Below are positions 1 through 11,613 of a stretch of 64,000 bases of DNA, piece by piece. The stretch covers positions 55,483,823 to 55,547,822 of the forward strand of contig NW_019211454.1 in NCBI RefSeq assembly GCF_002443255.2, written 5' to 3'. Under the pieces are notes generated by a model. That model was given only the letters and a program-made list of their open reading frames with translations, had not been told where the DNA came from and made no database searches. The stretch comes from Varroa destructor. Lineage: Eukaryota > Arthropoda > Arachnida > Mesostigmata > Varroidae. The position numbers and the translations under genes were made by a program. How positions within the stretch are numbered: position 1 is the stretch's first letter; each line of letters starts with the position of its first letter.

Positions 1-2015
1 AGCGTTTGTGCCGCCTGCTCAGATCGATTAAACTATGCGGGATAATGTGAGAACAAGGCAAGCACAGGCATATCGTAAATCTCTAAAAGAAGACCTCTGT
101 AGACTAGAAGAGGCTTCAACAGAAGAGAAGGAGGTTTGAAGAAAATTTTTTATAGTATATATACATGTATATATACACTTATGCACACAATATGTGTGTG
201 CGTTTACGGCACTGTGTTGTTGGTAAGTTGGGTAATACCTTAGATTCTGCCTCTTGTATCATGAAGTGGCGTTGCTCGCGGAAGTTGGAGAACAATCCAG
301 CGGCACCCTTATACTTACTGTTATAAAACGGAGTCATACATTGCCCGCAAGCAGGCAGCCATCCCCGTTGCCCATACGACTATAATGTGAACTTCATCTT
401 CATAGCTTTGCCTCAACAAACGCACTCCAGCTTCGAAGCGTTCCACGTTTTCTTGTGTACTCCCTTTTCCTCTTTTGCTCGTGTTTTCTGAGCTGTGCTA
501 AGTCAGCAAAAGTGGCTGTCAGAGCACACTTGCCTTATTGCACTTGTTGGATTGCCTTTGGTGCCCTTGTTGCTGGTGTATTCTCTCGATCATCTCAGCC
601 GTCGCCATCGTCATACAAAAAATTGTCCTCTAGAGTAGCAGTCAGCACTTGGGAGAACTATGGTTGCTTCTGCAGCAATTCATACAAGTCTGCTTCCGCG
701 TATAGTGCCTAAGGATGGGTGGCGCCGTCAGTCGGAGAAGAGTCAAGGAGTCACTTGTGGATACAAGGGGAGTTGCAGAAGCCACCACGAGATGCCGACC
801 GCGCGGGGTAGGGAAGTGTGCGGGGAAAGCTAACGCTCGTCGTTGTAAGAGATTTTTTTCGGACGCTAGCCATAACACCACCGCATTCATTTGCGCGCCT
901 TCTCTTCTGTCTAGATTAATAATAACAGTGCCTTACTCAGCGATGGCAACTGTGAGCTATCCTTACTTATTTATTGAAAGCCTTGTTCTTGTACACAGTA
1001 ATTAAGTTATAATATGAGGGTTTGATTATTTGTCCCTATTGAACGATAGGCATGGCGAAAAATACCGGTTTACATTGGCTGACCAATAATAAGATTTATA
1101 AATATGAGCCGCAAGCTACAGCACGAAGTATCGTATTATGCAACAAAGAACCTTTGTCCAGGCATTCTTTGTTTATGTATATGTCCACGACGACATATCT
1201 ACACAAAGAGGATTGTAGAGACTGAATATTCATTTCAATATCAAATATTATGAAAACGTGTCATGTCGGCATAACCTTATATTTCACAGCGGTAGATAAC
1301 GCTAACTTGTATACACTCATTATGAATGAATATATGGGCAATATGACGTATGCTTAAGCATTATCGGGAGTATCTAAGCCCAAAGAAATCTTGTCCAAGA
1401 CATGGTCCAAGAAATTCCACTTGCAAAATAACAATGAACTATGACGATGCATCGTTGAAGTTGACGTATGAAAAAATAGGGAAAAAACGAGGGTTTAATA
1501 ACAATTGTTGCACCAAAAATTGTAAACAGAATATTGAAATCTAGGTGGTGTGAACTGAATCTAAAATATCTATGTCTGTTCTATTACGCAATCAAGAAGT
1601 AGGATTTTTATTTAATTTAGTTCATCATCATGATTTCGCCTTTTGTTCGTCACTCCATGATCGAATACGCCAGAATGCTAGGTTAGGTTTGAGGCGCAAG
1701 CATCTGAAGCCATACTTTTAGTTATCTCGCGACAGACTTGATTGAGCCGAGACGAATTCGCAGGCATTCTAGAGCTCTACAAAAGAAGTTTGGGAAGTTT
1801 ACATGTTTCAGATTTTACGTTTTGTACTACCGTAGGCCGTTGGCTCTTGTTAGGTTTGCTTTAAAATGCAAACATAGTGGACTACTAATAAGTTTATTGC
1901 AGGAAATAATGGCGGATTCCGTTTGACTAATGGAATCGTCAGATTGTCTAGCTATATGTGCATACCATATACCATATATACCAGACTATAATTTTTCCAG
2001 CGAAAAACGGCCAGA
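1..2015. other. AT-rich stretch without a recognisable gene
   Basis: I see no gene here. All open frames are short, overlap on both strands and lack splice or domain support. The stretch holds a small TATATA cluster near 150-175 and a slightly GC-richer patch near 715-860 that is open on both strands with no recognisable product. Confidence 0.6.
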
Positions 2016-2040
2016 ACCTATTTGTCAGCGACAAATAGGT
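2016..2040. repeat. Perfect 11-bp-arm hairpin
   Basis: The arm ACCTATTTGTC (2016-2026) is followed by the 3-nt loop AGC and its exact complement (2030-2040). Arms of this length with a tight loop are expected about once by chance in 64 kb, so this is only mildly notable. A second 11-bp hairpin lies 200 bp downstream. Confidence 0.8.
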
Positions 2041-2230
2041 CATACCAAGTGCTTCTAGGGTGAAATTATCAAGTATAAATAGGTAATCTTTTCTCATATA
2101 AATCTCTGTTATAATCAGTCAGTCAGTTAGCCTCATGTGCACAAGTGTATTTTCTGTCGATACAAAAGGAATGTTTGAGATGCACATTATTTTTTAGCAA
2201 TGTGTAGAATTTTGCCATTTAGTTTCCAGT

Positions 2231-2297
2231 TTTGAGCGATTCTAAGGCACATATATATATGCCTTAGAATTTGTAAAGTCAGTTTGAGCGGTATAGA
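2231..2297 (+). repeat. 11-bp-arm hairpin overlapping tRNA-Leu-like A-box remnants
   Basis: ATTCTAAGGCA (2239-2249) pairs with 2260-2270 across an AT dinucleotide loop. The left arm sits inside TTTGAGCGATTCTAAGGC (2231-2248), which resembles the D-arm/A-box of tRNA-Leu-like genes (GAGCGGTCTAAGGC). A second GTTTGAGCGGTATAG lies at 2282-2296. No B box follows at a normal distance, so these are at most decayed tRNA-derived repeat heads. Confidence 0.4.
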
Positions 2298-2483
2298 ACA
2301 TCAATTAAATGACAGGTTCACCATGGTTTCCCGTCTCCAACTGATGTAACGACCCCCAGTTTTCGTAAGCTTCTATAAAAAATTTGAGATTTTGTAGCAC
2401 TTTTTTCTAATTCCGGCGGTCTACCCCAGTGGTAGGTGAAATACCAGGATGACTGATGTTATTTGTCGAAAGTCAACGCATAC

Positions 2484-2545
2484 CTTAGTCAGTAGAGTAA
2501 TTGGTTGCACTTTAACAGAAAAAGCGTTGAATCTCGATCTCATGA
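2484..2545 (+). repeat. tRNA-like SINE head remnant
   Basis: An A-box-like TTAGTCAGTAGAG (from 2485) is followed about 30 nt later by a B-box-like GTTGAATCTCGATCTC (2526-2541). This is the order and spacing of an internal RNA polymerase III promoter. Acceptor-stem pairing is not apparent, so a working tRNA is unlikely; a decayed tRNA-derived short repeat is more plausible. Confidence 0.35.
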
Positions 2546-3425
2546 AAGGCTTAGTAAACAAAGGTCTCACATGCTCTAAGAATGTATACTTGCAGATGTG
2601 AATCGTGCGAACTTGTAGTTTGGTATGGAGCCTTACGTGCATGACACGCCTCTTTGTACCCTATACGTATTGAGTTTAACCTTTGTTACCACGCGCTAAC
2701 GTTCCGCTACCACTGTAGAGTATTCCATTCCAAGAAACAGGTTAAAAAGACAGGTATAAATCAGAAACACATTTTATTGATATTTATTTTCCGCGTAAGG
2801 AAAATACGCGTCTATCGCTCAGCTCTCGTACACTAAGATATGCGCGATCAAATTAAGATATACCAGTGCAATAAATAGACGGATAATTGCCTGCGCTATA
2901 ATAGCGGCAGCGCTAATGAGAGACCTTATTTTGTGCTTTAAATAGAACAATGTTGACTTTAGAATCTTAAAGCATCGTACAAAATGATAGCACGGAAATA
3001 CCTAGGATTAAATATTTAATTTGTACGCACTATCTGTTTATGTATCCCAATATATGGCCTATGACCGTTTGCACTTTGGGCTACTTTTTTTTTGAAGGTT
3101 TACTCAGAATCCATGAGACGATACCCGATAATGTTCTGTGCGCTCGTTCGTTTCTCTTATTGTAGATTCGCTCCAATGGAACGCCAATAATATACGCGTT
3201 CGGTCCAATAGGCTTCGGACTTCGGCAACCATTGCACCGAGCCATCGCCTTTTGACTTCATTGTATATATATTGAAGCCGATATAGAAGCGTTTTAGTAC
3301 TTGCTGCACGGCTTTTCGGATACATCCATGGCCACCCATCCTTTCAAAGTGGGACGACATGATCGCAGCTCTAGCCTAGGTTCGTGCAACTCGCAATGAA
3401 ACTATGCGTCCCTTAATTCGACACG
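2546..3425. other. No gene seen
   Basis: This is AT-rich sequence. Two overlapping minus-strand frames at 3104-3360 lie in a slightly GC-richer patch but have no splice context or recognisable product. A T9 run is at 3087. Confidence 0.5.
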
Positions 3426-3749
3426 GTGCGCATTGACGAGTACTTACAGAGGAACATTTGCTCCTATATTAAGCCCAACAATGGTCCTGTTCAGGCAAGG
3501 CTTTTCCTATATTCTTCGATCATCCGTCTGCGAACTCTAGTCTGGGGTTTATCAGGAGCCTCGTATCAGCAACAGGTTTTTATTGCGTTTTATGGTAATG
3601 GGTTGGATTTGATTGTTGCTCTTCGCGTTGAAATGTCTGTCTTTAAAACGACTTCCCGTACGAAAACACAAATTCTTGAGCTACTCAGAATGCTAGTGCC
3701 TGACCCAGCCGGCGGGCCATTTCAGGCAACCCATAGGCGAATCCGGTAG
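3426..3749 (+). CDS. Ambiguous open frame, possible exon
   Basis: A 107-codon plus-strand frame beginning at GTG lies in sequence richer in GC than its flanks. A possible acceptor (ACTTACAG) is at about 3452 and a possible donor (TATG/GTAATG) at about 3594. An exon of roughly 140 nt between them would encode a mixed hydrophobic segment containing LRTLVWGLSGASYQQQVF. I recognise no domain. The length alone is within chance expectation, so this is weak. Confidence 0.2.
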   Translation: MRIDEYLQRNICSYIKPNNGPVQARLFLYSSIIRLRTLVWGLSGASYQQQVFIAFYGNGLDLIVALRVEMSVFKTTSRTKTQILELLRMLVPDPAGGPFQATHRRIR

Positions 3750-4104
3750 TTGCACGCAAGCTTTGAAAGGGCCGTGAAGTTTGGTAATGACCCTGCAGTA
3801 GGACGGCTAAAAGCCCTACCAATGGCACGATTCCTTGATTTCCTGAAGTAACAATCGAGTTCAAATGGCAGCCTGATGCGCTTTAATAAAAACGGTTTTT
3901 CATGCGCGAACGTGTACAGGTCCCTATCAGTCCTAAGGAGACACAGAGGTCAGCTGCGTGGGGTACTTTTTTTTGGAAATGTTCGAATCGTTCGAGCCAA
4001 ACGACCAGTCAATTCGAGAGTGTACAAAGTTCATAAGAAAGCGGCTGCCGATTTGTCAATTACACTACCAATAATATGAGCCTAGGTTAACTGCGCAACA
4101 AGGT

Positions 4105-4423
4105 CTATTTTATTACGATAATTCGGATTACCTTCTCGGGAGCGAACCGAAGCAAAATGAAGAATGGAGCATTTATAAGGTTTGAGCTCATTTTGCATTT
4201 AGAACAATACATGCATATGTATGCCAGTGGGAAGTGCCGTTCTTGTAACAGACTTCTGTAGTTTACAGCGATGATTGGGTATACGGCAACCAAGATTGGA
4301 AACGAAGCAAAATTGCCGGTCGAGAATGGGGTCAACGAGGGTTTTTTCGTTAAGCTGGAAGTTGTCTTCAGCATCAGTTATTATGATTATTTTTAAAACA
4401 ATGTAAAATAAGACAAAAATCAT
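4105..4423. other. Overlapping minus-strand frames, nothing supportable
   Basis: Two overlapping minus-strand frames cover this stretch without splice signals or recognisable motifs. I regard them as chance. Confidence 0.4.
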
Positions 4424-4452
4424 GATGTAGTTTATGTTCGAGCTAGGTCTGA

Positions 4453-4545
4453 ATGAATAGGTCTACAGAGCAGCAAAAAATTGAGAAGTATCTTCAGGAA
4501 TTGTTTAAACCACATTGTCGCTTGCACATAGTGAAACTTTTGTTG
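4453..4545 (+). CDS. Candidate first coding exon, 31 codons
   Basis: An ATG opens 31 codons ending exactly at a canonical donor, TTG/GTAAGC (GT at 4546-4547), in phase 0. The peptide starts MNRSTEQQKIEKYLQELF and continues with a basic, hydrophobic stretch (HCRLHIVKLLL). It would be a charged amphipathic helix with no signal peptide. Past the donor the frame continues about 30 codons in a lysine- and asparagine-rich, intron-like composition. I do not recognise the family. The nearest downstream plus-strand exon candidate in the same phase starts at 8639. The support is the donor plus the change in composition; no homology is seen. Confidence 0.33.
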
Positions 4546-6726
4546 GTAAGCGCTGGTATTTATGACAAAAACAAAACAAACAAAAAATACTTTAGAGAAC
4601 AACAGGTTTTGCTCGCTAATCTGTCAGTACATGTCTGATCAACCGAGTAATACAACTCAGAACAATTCTGATCCTTATATAAATATGTATTCATTGAAGC
4701 AATCATCTGATCTGCACCACCAGAACAAGCCTTAATGAAGCTCTGCAGCGCCTAGCAAAAATTTAGCACATCAGCAAAAAATAATGTGGTCCTTATTTGT
4801 CATAGGTACGAAATTTCTCATAGGTTCGCTATAACTGTTAGGCATAGCTCATACTCATTCGGTAAGCTGGTGCAGACGGTAACAATTTAGTGGGTTGTTG
4901 GTCTCTTTATAATATATTATAGTCAACTTAATAAGAGACGGCATCTTCCGGTGCTTAGGGAAGAGCTATAATCCAAATAGGCCTGGGCTATCTAAACATT
5001 TGCCGCACTGCTTCTGCATTCCTTGTTTCGCTACTACGAACTTACTTCGTTCTACTTAATTAACAGTTTTATCTCCAGTTTTACCCTCTGAAAAATATTT
5101 TATACGGATCGGAATACCAATGTAAAAATGTTCTAGGACTTGAATGGAAGGGTGCTTTTTTATTCCATCTAGCCATACCAAAGTGACTTTAGAGATCTCC
5201 AACAAGATAAAATACTATTTTTGAAGATTGTCAGCAGAACGATAAAACGTGTAACGGGAAGTTAGTGTAGAATATGTTTTCTCGAAAGTCAACGCATGCA
5301 AGTTCTACGAAAAATATCTTCATGTTCTCAAAAATATTATATCTTTGACAAAATATAACAATTTTTATATAATACAACATGGTTCTGACGATCACTAACC
5401 TTTACCTAACAAATATTTATGTTATTTTCGACAAAAAAACAAAATGGGTTTAACATTACATAAATACAAGACATTCACACCCTGAAATCGCTCAAAGATA
5501 AGGGTAGATATAACAGGAGTATGTCGGTCTCTGTGCATCGTATTTTATCTTACTTTTTAGAAATAATTAAAAATGCTACCCAAAGTTGCAAATTATGTTT
5601 TATGAAGTAAAAATGAGTAGCTCTTCAATGACTGATAGAGGTATACTTGAACTGCAGCGGTAGCAGAGTATTGTACCTACAGCCATGTCATCTCGGGGTC
5701 GAGTTTCGGCTTAGAGTCAGTGATTTTTAGCCCAAGCTTTTAATATAAACCCACCATGTAGTCACGCAATTCTCTCGAAGTGAATATGCTAGCGCTTTCT
5801 ATTGGCAGGTATTGATGTGGTGTTTATTGCCTTGATTTTACTTGATTATTGGCCTGGAGAGGTTTCAGATGTTGGAGAAAAGAACGTTAGCGAACCATGT
5901 CAACAACAAATCATCATATCATTTTATTAACATCTAGGGCATTGTGATATCACTAGCGTTATAATATGAGCACTGTAAGATAGTCATCATTATCTAATAA
6001 TCGTTAGCTATACGAGGCTTCCCTGCTCAGCTAACTTTTGCCTGCGACCGTCTGTATAATTACCTAATAAACGCTTTCTATTATTTCGCATGAGAAAATA
6101 TGATACTAGAAAACACTCCCGTCTGTGCTGGGTAATTAAAACTTTATATAGACTTAAATGTAATAATCTAAAGTTGAAGGGCGGTAGTCGCGGTACTAAA
6201 AACTGAAGATCGCAACAAAACAACGGAGTGACCGGTTTGCTAAGTTGACAAAGTTTAGTCAGTTTTATAGAAACTTATAGGAACCTCAAACATGTCCTTT
6301 GTGCGTTTCAAGCATCGCTCGAGAATGAAGGCTGTAACTTTTCGAGGACGAATTTATTATCTCGATTATTTTCAGCCTCAAGTCATAGCATATAGAATCG
6401 GTACGCTGCTTTCTTCCTTCCTATAAGCTGTTTGTTCTTTTGGGGTGTCATGATAGTCTGATGCTTGTTCGTTCATAGTGAATCTTTCAGTCAAGAGAGT
6501 GTGGTTTTATGTAACTATCATTGAGATTTTTCGATTACAAAATTGTACCTCGTCCAACCGATACAAAAGGTCATTGACTACCGACACGCGGCGGAAGCCG
6601 TAACAGATTCATGTTCGAAGAAGTAAAGTTTTTGCAAACTACTATGCAATGGCATACGTTATCGATGTTGGAGATGAAATAGATACTCTATTTTTAACTC
6701 GCCCCTGATCTTATACTTATCTCTAC
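4546..6726. other. AT-rich stretch, intron-like
   Basis: I see no gene apart from the tRNA-like remnant at 5654-5720. Stop codons are dense in all frames. The frame at 6008-6223 (minus) has no support. If the exon candidates at 4453 and 8639 belong together, this would be part of their intron. Confidence 0.5.
5654..5720 (+). repeat. tRNA-like SINE head remnant
   Basis: An A-box-like block (GCAGCGGTAGCAGAG, 5654-5668) is followed by a B-box-like GGGGTCGAGTTTC (5695-5707). Around the B box the sequence resembles the repeat remnants at 18.56 kb and, reversed, 37.62 kb: all have a GAG or GTCGAG core followed within about 12 nt by TCAG. It probably belongs to the same degenerate tRNA-derived group. 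Confidence 0.35.
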
Positions 6727-6880
6727 CTGCACCAAGACGTTTCAGGACGGCTTCGTAAATGGCACTTCCAGTCTCCACGACCGCCGGTAAGGCAGTGCAC
6801 GTTACTTTGATGGCATATAGCATGCGTTTACCATGTTGGCATCGGTCAGGAGGCTTCGTATAAGCTAGGAGCTCCACCAT
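6727..6880 (-). CDS. Candidate first coding exon on the minus strand
   Basis: Reading leftward, an ATG (6880-6878) opens 51 codons plus one base, ending at a good donor GGTGCAG/GTAGAG (intron starts at 6726). The segment is clearly richer in GC than its AT-rich flanks and uses C- or G-ending codons often. The peptide starts MVELLAYTKPPDRCQHGK and later contains LPAVVETGSAIYEAVLKRLG, a plausible amphipathic helix. No domain is recognised. An earlier donor-like GGTAAACG inside the exon could shorten it. The same frame runs on to a stop at 6659 if no splicing occurs. Confidence 0.35.
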
Positions 6881-8638
6881 ATGTATATATATATAGTAAC
6901 AGATTCTGAAGAGGCTGGAGAAAAGCTAGTTATCACAGAGTACACCATGCAGTACTTCATGATTGTTGACCTCGATCATTTACATGGACTTAATCTCGAG
7001 GTACAAAGTGATACAAAATAATCTCAATTTTTCTAATGCCAAAGTTGCTATACTTTCTTGCAATGCCTTCGTTTCTGCGGGTACTTTCTCATTATTATTA
7101 ATTTTTCCGTAGTTGTGCACGTGAAGTTTGTATTTATTACGACTTTATGGAGGATTACATTTTGCCTGCCTTTTGTGGCTTTTGAGCACATCCGTTATCA
7201 ACAAAATGTGTGAATACTTTTGTTTAGAAAAAGCTATGATCCTCTCATATTTTTCTTGAAAGTTAAATTATTTGTGTAAGGAACGAGCCTCCAGCCCTTA
7301 GTAACCAGTTTCGTTGTTTTGCTAAAGTCTAGGAAGTTGGCATCATCCATGGCACGTTAGTGGAAAAGTGGGAGCCAAGCTCTGCCTTTGTCTCCTTTGT
7401 CTACATAAGCCAATATATAAAAGCGCCCATGTTAGTTATAGATAAGGATGAATAAAAATAACTTCTAAGAGTATATTATATGTTAATTTAATGTATATTT
7501 AATTTCGTTTGAGCGGTCTAAGATAGCAATTGTATTATTAGTTATATACTAGCTATCGCTTATACATAATTATATTTAGAAATATTTTTCCGGTTCTTTA
7601 AAGTTTCTCTGTGACTCTGGCCGTACTTTGGCAAGTAGGCATTAATATATAGAATAAATTGTCAAAATTCACTTTTTATCCAGCAAATAGACTAATTGGC
7701 AGAGCTTTAATAGAAAATCGATATTAATTAATTAAAACGCTTTTCTCTGTATGCACATTATTTGACCGGTGGTAAAAAATGCTGCTTTAAAATGAAGCTT
7801 CACATGGTTGAAGTGCCATTTTGTATCACCTGAATCGCCTAGAGATTACTCCGTTTCGGGTCGATGGTTAATCACATCTATAGGATTTCTAGTTGATAAC
7901 GAAAAATAAGCCAAAAAATGAAAAAAGCTTCAACATTTGTCATTGTTTATTGTTTGCGTATCTGTGTAAAAGCTATCTTACTTACTAAAGTAAGTATTGA
8001 AAGTAGCGTAAATTAGCTGACACTGCACTGTTAATTGACATGCAACTAACAGTATGGCTGACGCTACCTGTCTTCTATTGACGTTTGAAGCGTCAGCTGT
8101 CAAACAACTTCAGAAGGAAAGAACCTCATCGAAAAGTTTTAAACGTCTTTATTGCTGTTAATTCACCTATGAAACCGGAAAATTCACAGTTCAGTGAAAT
8201 ATGCCTTCGAATGCATGTTGGCAGACAAAAATGGAAAACTTAAAACTAATAGAAACATCCACAACAGAGTATAATAATTCCTTAGGGAACGCTACATTGC
8301 TTGATGGAAAACCCGAGGATACTTTAATTTAATCTAACTAGAGTTAACTTTCATTTTATAAGTCGGACTACCTTTATTGTGCGTAGTTCGTATGTATCGG
8401 ATGGTGATGATGGACAATAATAACAATAACCATTAATCAAAATAGACTTGATAACTTTTTTATACATAATAACTTAAAGTAAGCAAAAAGTATTAGCGGC
8501 GCCTTAAATTCGAGGAAGAAATAACTATGAATTTTTCCTTTCTCGGCCAACTTTAACGCCTATTTGTTTCTGTTTATATCTTATAAACCCTAAGCAGAAG
8601 ATTAAATAAATATTTAAATGGGTACATTGTCCTTACAG
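6881..8638. other. AT-rich stretch, no gene seen
   Basis: This starts with a short TATATATATA tract (6884-6894). It contains GTTTGAGCGGTCTAAG at 7507-7522, close to a tRNA-Leu A box but with no B box after it. A 9-bp inverted repeat (GCTGACGCT, 8057-8065 with 8089-8097) is present. Otherwise stops are dense in all frames. Confidence 0.55.
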
Positions 8639-8887
8639 CTAAGCCTGACCGGAAATCACTGCTGTTGCTTTTACTTGTTCTCCGCATACAATATGCAAGA
8701 GGGCCACCCAAACTGGCTCGACCCTTTCTATCTTGTGCTAAAATTTAATGCCAGCTATCGTCCTGATATCTCGAAGAGTCCACCTCCATACGTTACAACA
8801 GAAGCCTGTGGTTTGTGCTTAAACTTCAACAAGATACAAAAATATTCGCGCTCGGAGGGACAAAGGGAAATCGTACGAGAATTATAA
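8639..8887 (+). CDS. Candidate last coding exon (82 codons plus stop)
   Basis: The frame opens directly after an acceptor-like TTGTCCTTACAG (AG at 8637-8638) in phase 0 and runs to TAA at 8885-8887. The segment is richer in GC than the AT-rich sequence on both sides. The peptide has a cysteine cluster near its start (GNHCCCFYLF), a central NWLDPFYLVLKF and a proline-rich SKSPPPYVTTEACGLC. An in-frame ATG at 8618 is an alternative start. I recognise no family. A second plus-strand frame (8815-9132) overlaps the end and could compete. Phase 0 matches the donor at 4545, but that link is only arithmetic. Confidence 0.35.
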   Translation, partial: LSLTGNHCCCFYLFSAYNMQEGHPNWLDPFYLVLKFNASYRPDISKSPPPYVTTEACGLCLNFNKIQKYSRSEGQREIVREL

Positions 8888-11439
8888 AGGACATCAAACC
8901 TATATTTGGTGCCATCAACATGTCTGATTTAAGTAAGGGTACCACAGGCGCAGGAACGAGCGAAAATCGTTTGAAGTGCACTATTTTAGTTATGCTTACA
9001 AGAGTCACTTTCGCGAGCGGAATCGTAGAAAAAGAGTTAATGGTTGTGTTTCCTTATTGTTGGGTTCAAGTTTATCCTACGATAAAAGGGCACCGGCAAC
9101 TTTATATACCACAGGCATCTGACAACTGTTAATATTAGGTCGGTAAATAAGTGATGGATGCTGTTTAAGTGGTCGTTTCTCCTTTGTTTCTCCATTGTTT
9201 GTCTCCTTTCGTAGGCTATTTAGAAACGTTTGCTTTCCTTCATAAGTCCATTGTAGTTTCTTTGTGTAGTGAACGATTTTTTTTTTAATCTAAATCATCG
9301 AACACCGAAAGAGATTTTACTTTAGATCTAGACTTTAAGATCTAAAACCTAGGATTACCCTATTACTTTTTTGACGGGTAGAAGAATAATAAAAATTTTA
9401 TATCTATTCATGTACAAGTACTACCCGTTAGGTAGCTTATCCTCTTACTTTTATCCTTATATCACCGTTCATAAGATAATCACCGCGGATTTGCCAACTA
9501 CATTTTCGTCAGTAAAGATTGGCCTTAAATGTTTGCTGAGGGGAAAACTTCATTGAGGATGACATTGGTCCTGCGCTACGAAGGGTGCTTGTTTTTATCA
9601 GCGCTTCGTTAAGTGCATATATGAGTAACGCCTTGATAGCATAGGCGAACCTTTTCTAGCCATCAAACATCTTGACTTCTGTTTTTATATTTAGATTGCG
9701 AACAATATGGCTGGAGAATGCACTCAAACAGTTGAATCGCACGGGAAATGACATCAAGAGTATCAATCGAGCTAATCCCGATTCACATTTTTAAATAACC
9801 GTAACGGTTTTCGGGATTTCAGATGGTTGGTAGCGTCCTCATTACCTAATATTATAGCATTTAGTCGATTCTGCAGCGACATTAAGTTTGTATATCTACT
9901 CGGCGGAAGTTCATTAGTGTCAGTCGTTTAATTATCAGACCACGAAATCATCGTCTCGTTAGTGCCGTCAATGATCGCAAGTATAAACAGATCTACTGCT
10001 AGGTATATGCAGACGAAAGACTGATTTGACATGAATATTCTACAGGGATATTGCAACACATATATTGAGCGAAGTTAAAAATACGTATGAATAAGAATAC
10101 ACCACATTGGGTGTTTCATGTTTCATCTATCAATGTCTATGAAGGCGATCTTTTTAGACTGAGATTTCCATAAATTTTTCCATAAACATCTTGTGAATGA
10201 AACTTAACATATGGTTTAAACTCTATCTAAACCAGAATTTAGACCATGATTATAGAATCGTGCGTTCGAGGATAAAGTTCGGTGCAAGTATCGCAGACAG
10301 CTCTGATAGACATAACATATCGCGGTTTCTGTTTTCTGACAACAGTCGTTCCTGGATATCTGGATGGGGTTTATATTTCTGGTTCCATCTATCTACAGCT
10401 TCAAGTGGAAGATCCGCCAAGTGGAGGGTCCGCGAAGCGGAGTAACATCTGGAAGGACGAATTCATCTTCATATATTATGTAGCTGATTACTAATTCTAA
10501 ATAGCTACTAAATGGGCAATATGCTAATTAAAATGAGGCATATATAGGGCAAGCACTAGAAGTTAATGTGTCTCGCTAGTGATTGTCCTCGCAGCTGAGA
10601 CATTTCCACTGCAGATTGCAGAATTCTATCTAAATCATATACGAGTTGATTATTGGAAAAGGGCACAAATTAAGAGATATACAGAAGGTTTGTTTAAATA
10701 TCATCATTGGCACATCGTGGACTAGATGCTAGGATCATGTGAGTGAAGCCGGGCATCCCTCTATATTGAAGCGCAAAGAAGCACGGAATACACATTTATA
10801 CCATATAATTATTTTGCGCTTTGGAAAACGTTTGCGGTTTGAATTTGCCTTCGTTTTAAGACTGCATGCTATAGGTATCATAGTTACGTACACGATGATA
10901 TCGAGTCGTCGTAGTAAGTTAAAATAGCTTGTGAGAGATTTTAGTTAAAAGGCAATTATTTGGAATAGCAAATAATGCCCATAAGTATAGTATCGCACTT
11001 CTGACCGATCGATTATTTTTATCTAAAGTAAAAGTTGCGTAGATTTAAGAAATGCTAATTACCAAAACAGCATGCTTGGAGAATGTGGCACCTTTCAGGC
11101 GCTTTTTCAAAAGGTAAAAACATCTTAATCCCTGTTGGTCATACATTTATCGTCTATTGAGTTTCTGAAGCTGTGAGGTATGCTTCTTACCTTTAAACAT
11201 GCTAATCAGACTTTTTACCATACGTCATAATCGATCTACCAACTGATAGCACCTTAAGGTAGAATCCAAATAATCTAGATTTCAGTCTTGTACAGCGCAC
11301 GTAAATCCGTTCTATTTACCGAACACCTTGATCTCCAGTTGTAGTTTATATTTTTCAGAGGATCTTCTTATATAAAAATGTCAAAGCTTCAATGTAAAGA
11401 GGTCTTATTTAGGACTAAGCAATATCCTTGAGGTTTCCA
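8888..11439. other. AT-rich stretch, no gene seen
   Basis: The frame at 8815-9132 (plus) extends into this stretch without splice support. An 8-bp palindromic pair around TTTAGATC lies near 9322-9350. Two overlapping plus-strand frames at 10197-10494 are unsupported. The remainder is dense in stops. Confidence 0.5.
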
Positions 11440-11613
11440 CTCTGTGTTTCACGTTTTGCGTACCGTATTGCCGTTAATTATTCCCTCAAGACAGACGGTT
11501 GGCACCCAGCACGAAACGCAGTCTGTCTATTTCCGGATTCGAACCCAGACCACGATGACTCATAACATAATAATCAGGCATAACAAATTCGCTACCCATT
11601 AAGCTATCACAGA
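11440..11613 (-). mobile_element. tRNA-derived SINE, family 1, copy A
   Basis: Read on the minus strand, this starts with a tRNA-like head: A box TAGCTTAATGG (11606-11596) and a perfect B box GGTTCGAATCC (11545-11535). Then comes a body with GCGTTTCGTGCTGGGTGCCA (11519-11500) and AATTAACGGCAATACGGTAC (11479-11460). The same blocks in the same order occur at 14.8, 23.8 and 55.8 kb. Box order and spacing match an internal Pol III promoter. It has no obvious poly(A) tail or target duplication, which suggests an old copy. It has the best-preserved head of the four. Confidence 0.8.

Noticed and set aside
2466..5297. 16-bp exact repeat TCGAAAGTCAACGCAT at 2466 and 5282
   Set aside because: One exact 16-mer pair is expected by chance in a 64-kb window, and the flanks do not align.
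11535..11606. A functional tRNA gene at the perfect B box of SINE copy A
   Set aside because: I could not pair a 7-bp acceptor stem or anticodon stem, and the non-tRNA body that follows is shared with three other loci, which identifies a SINE.
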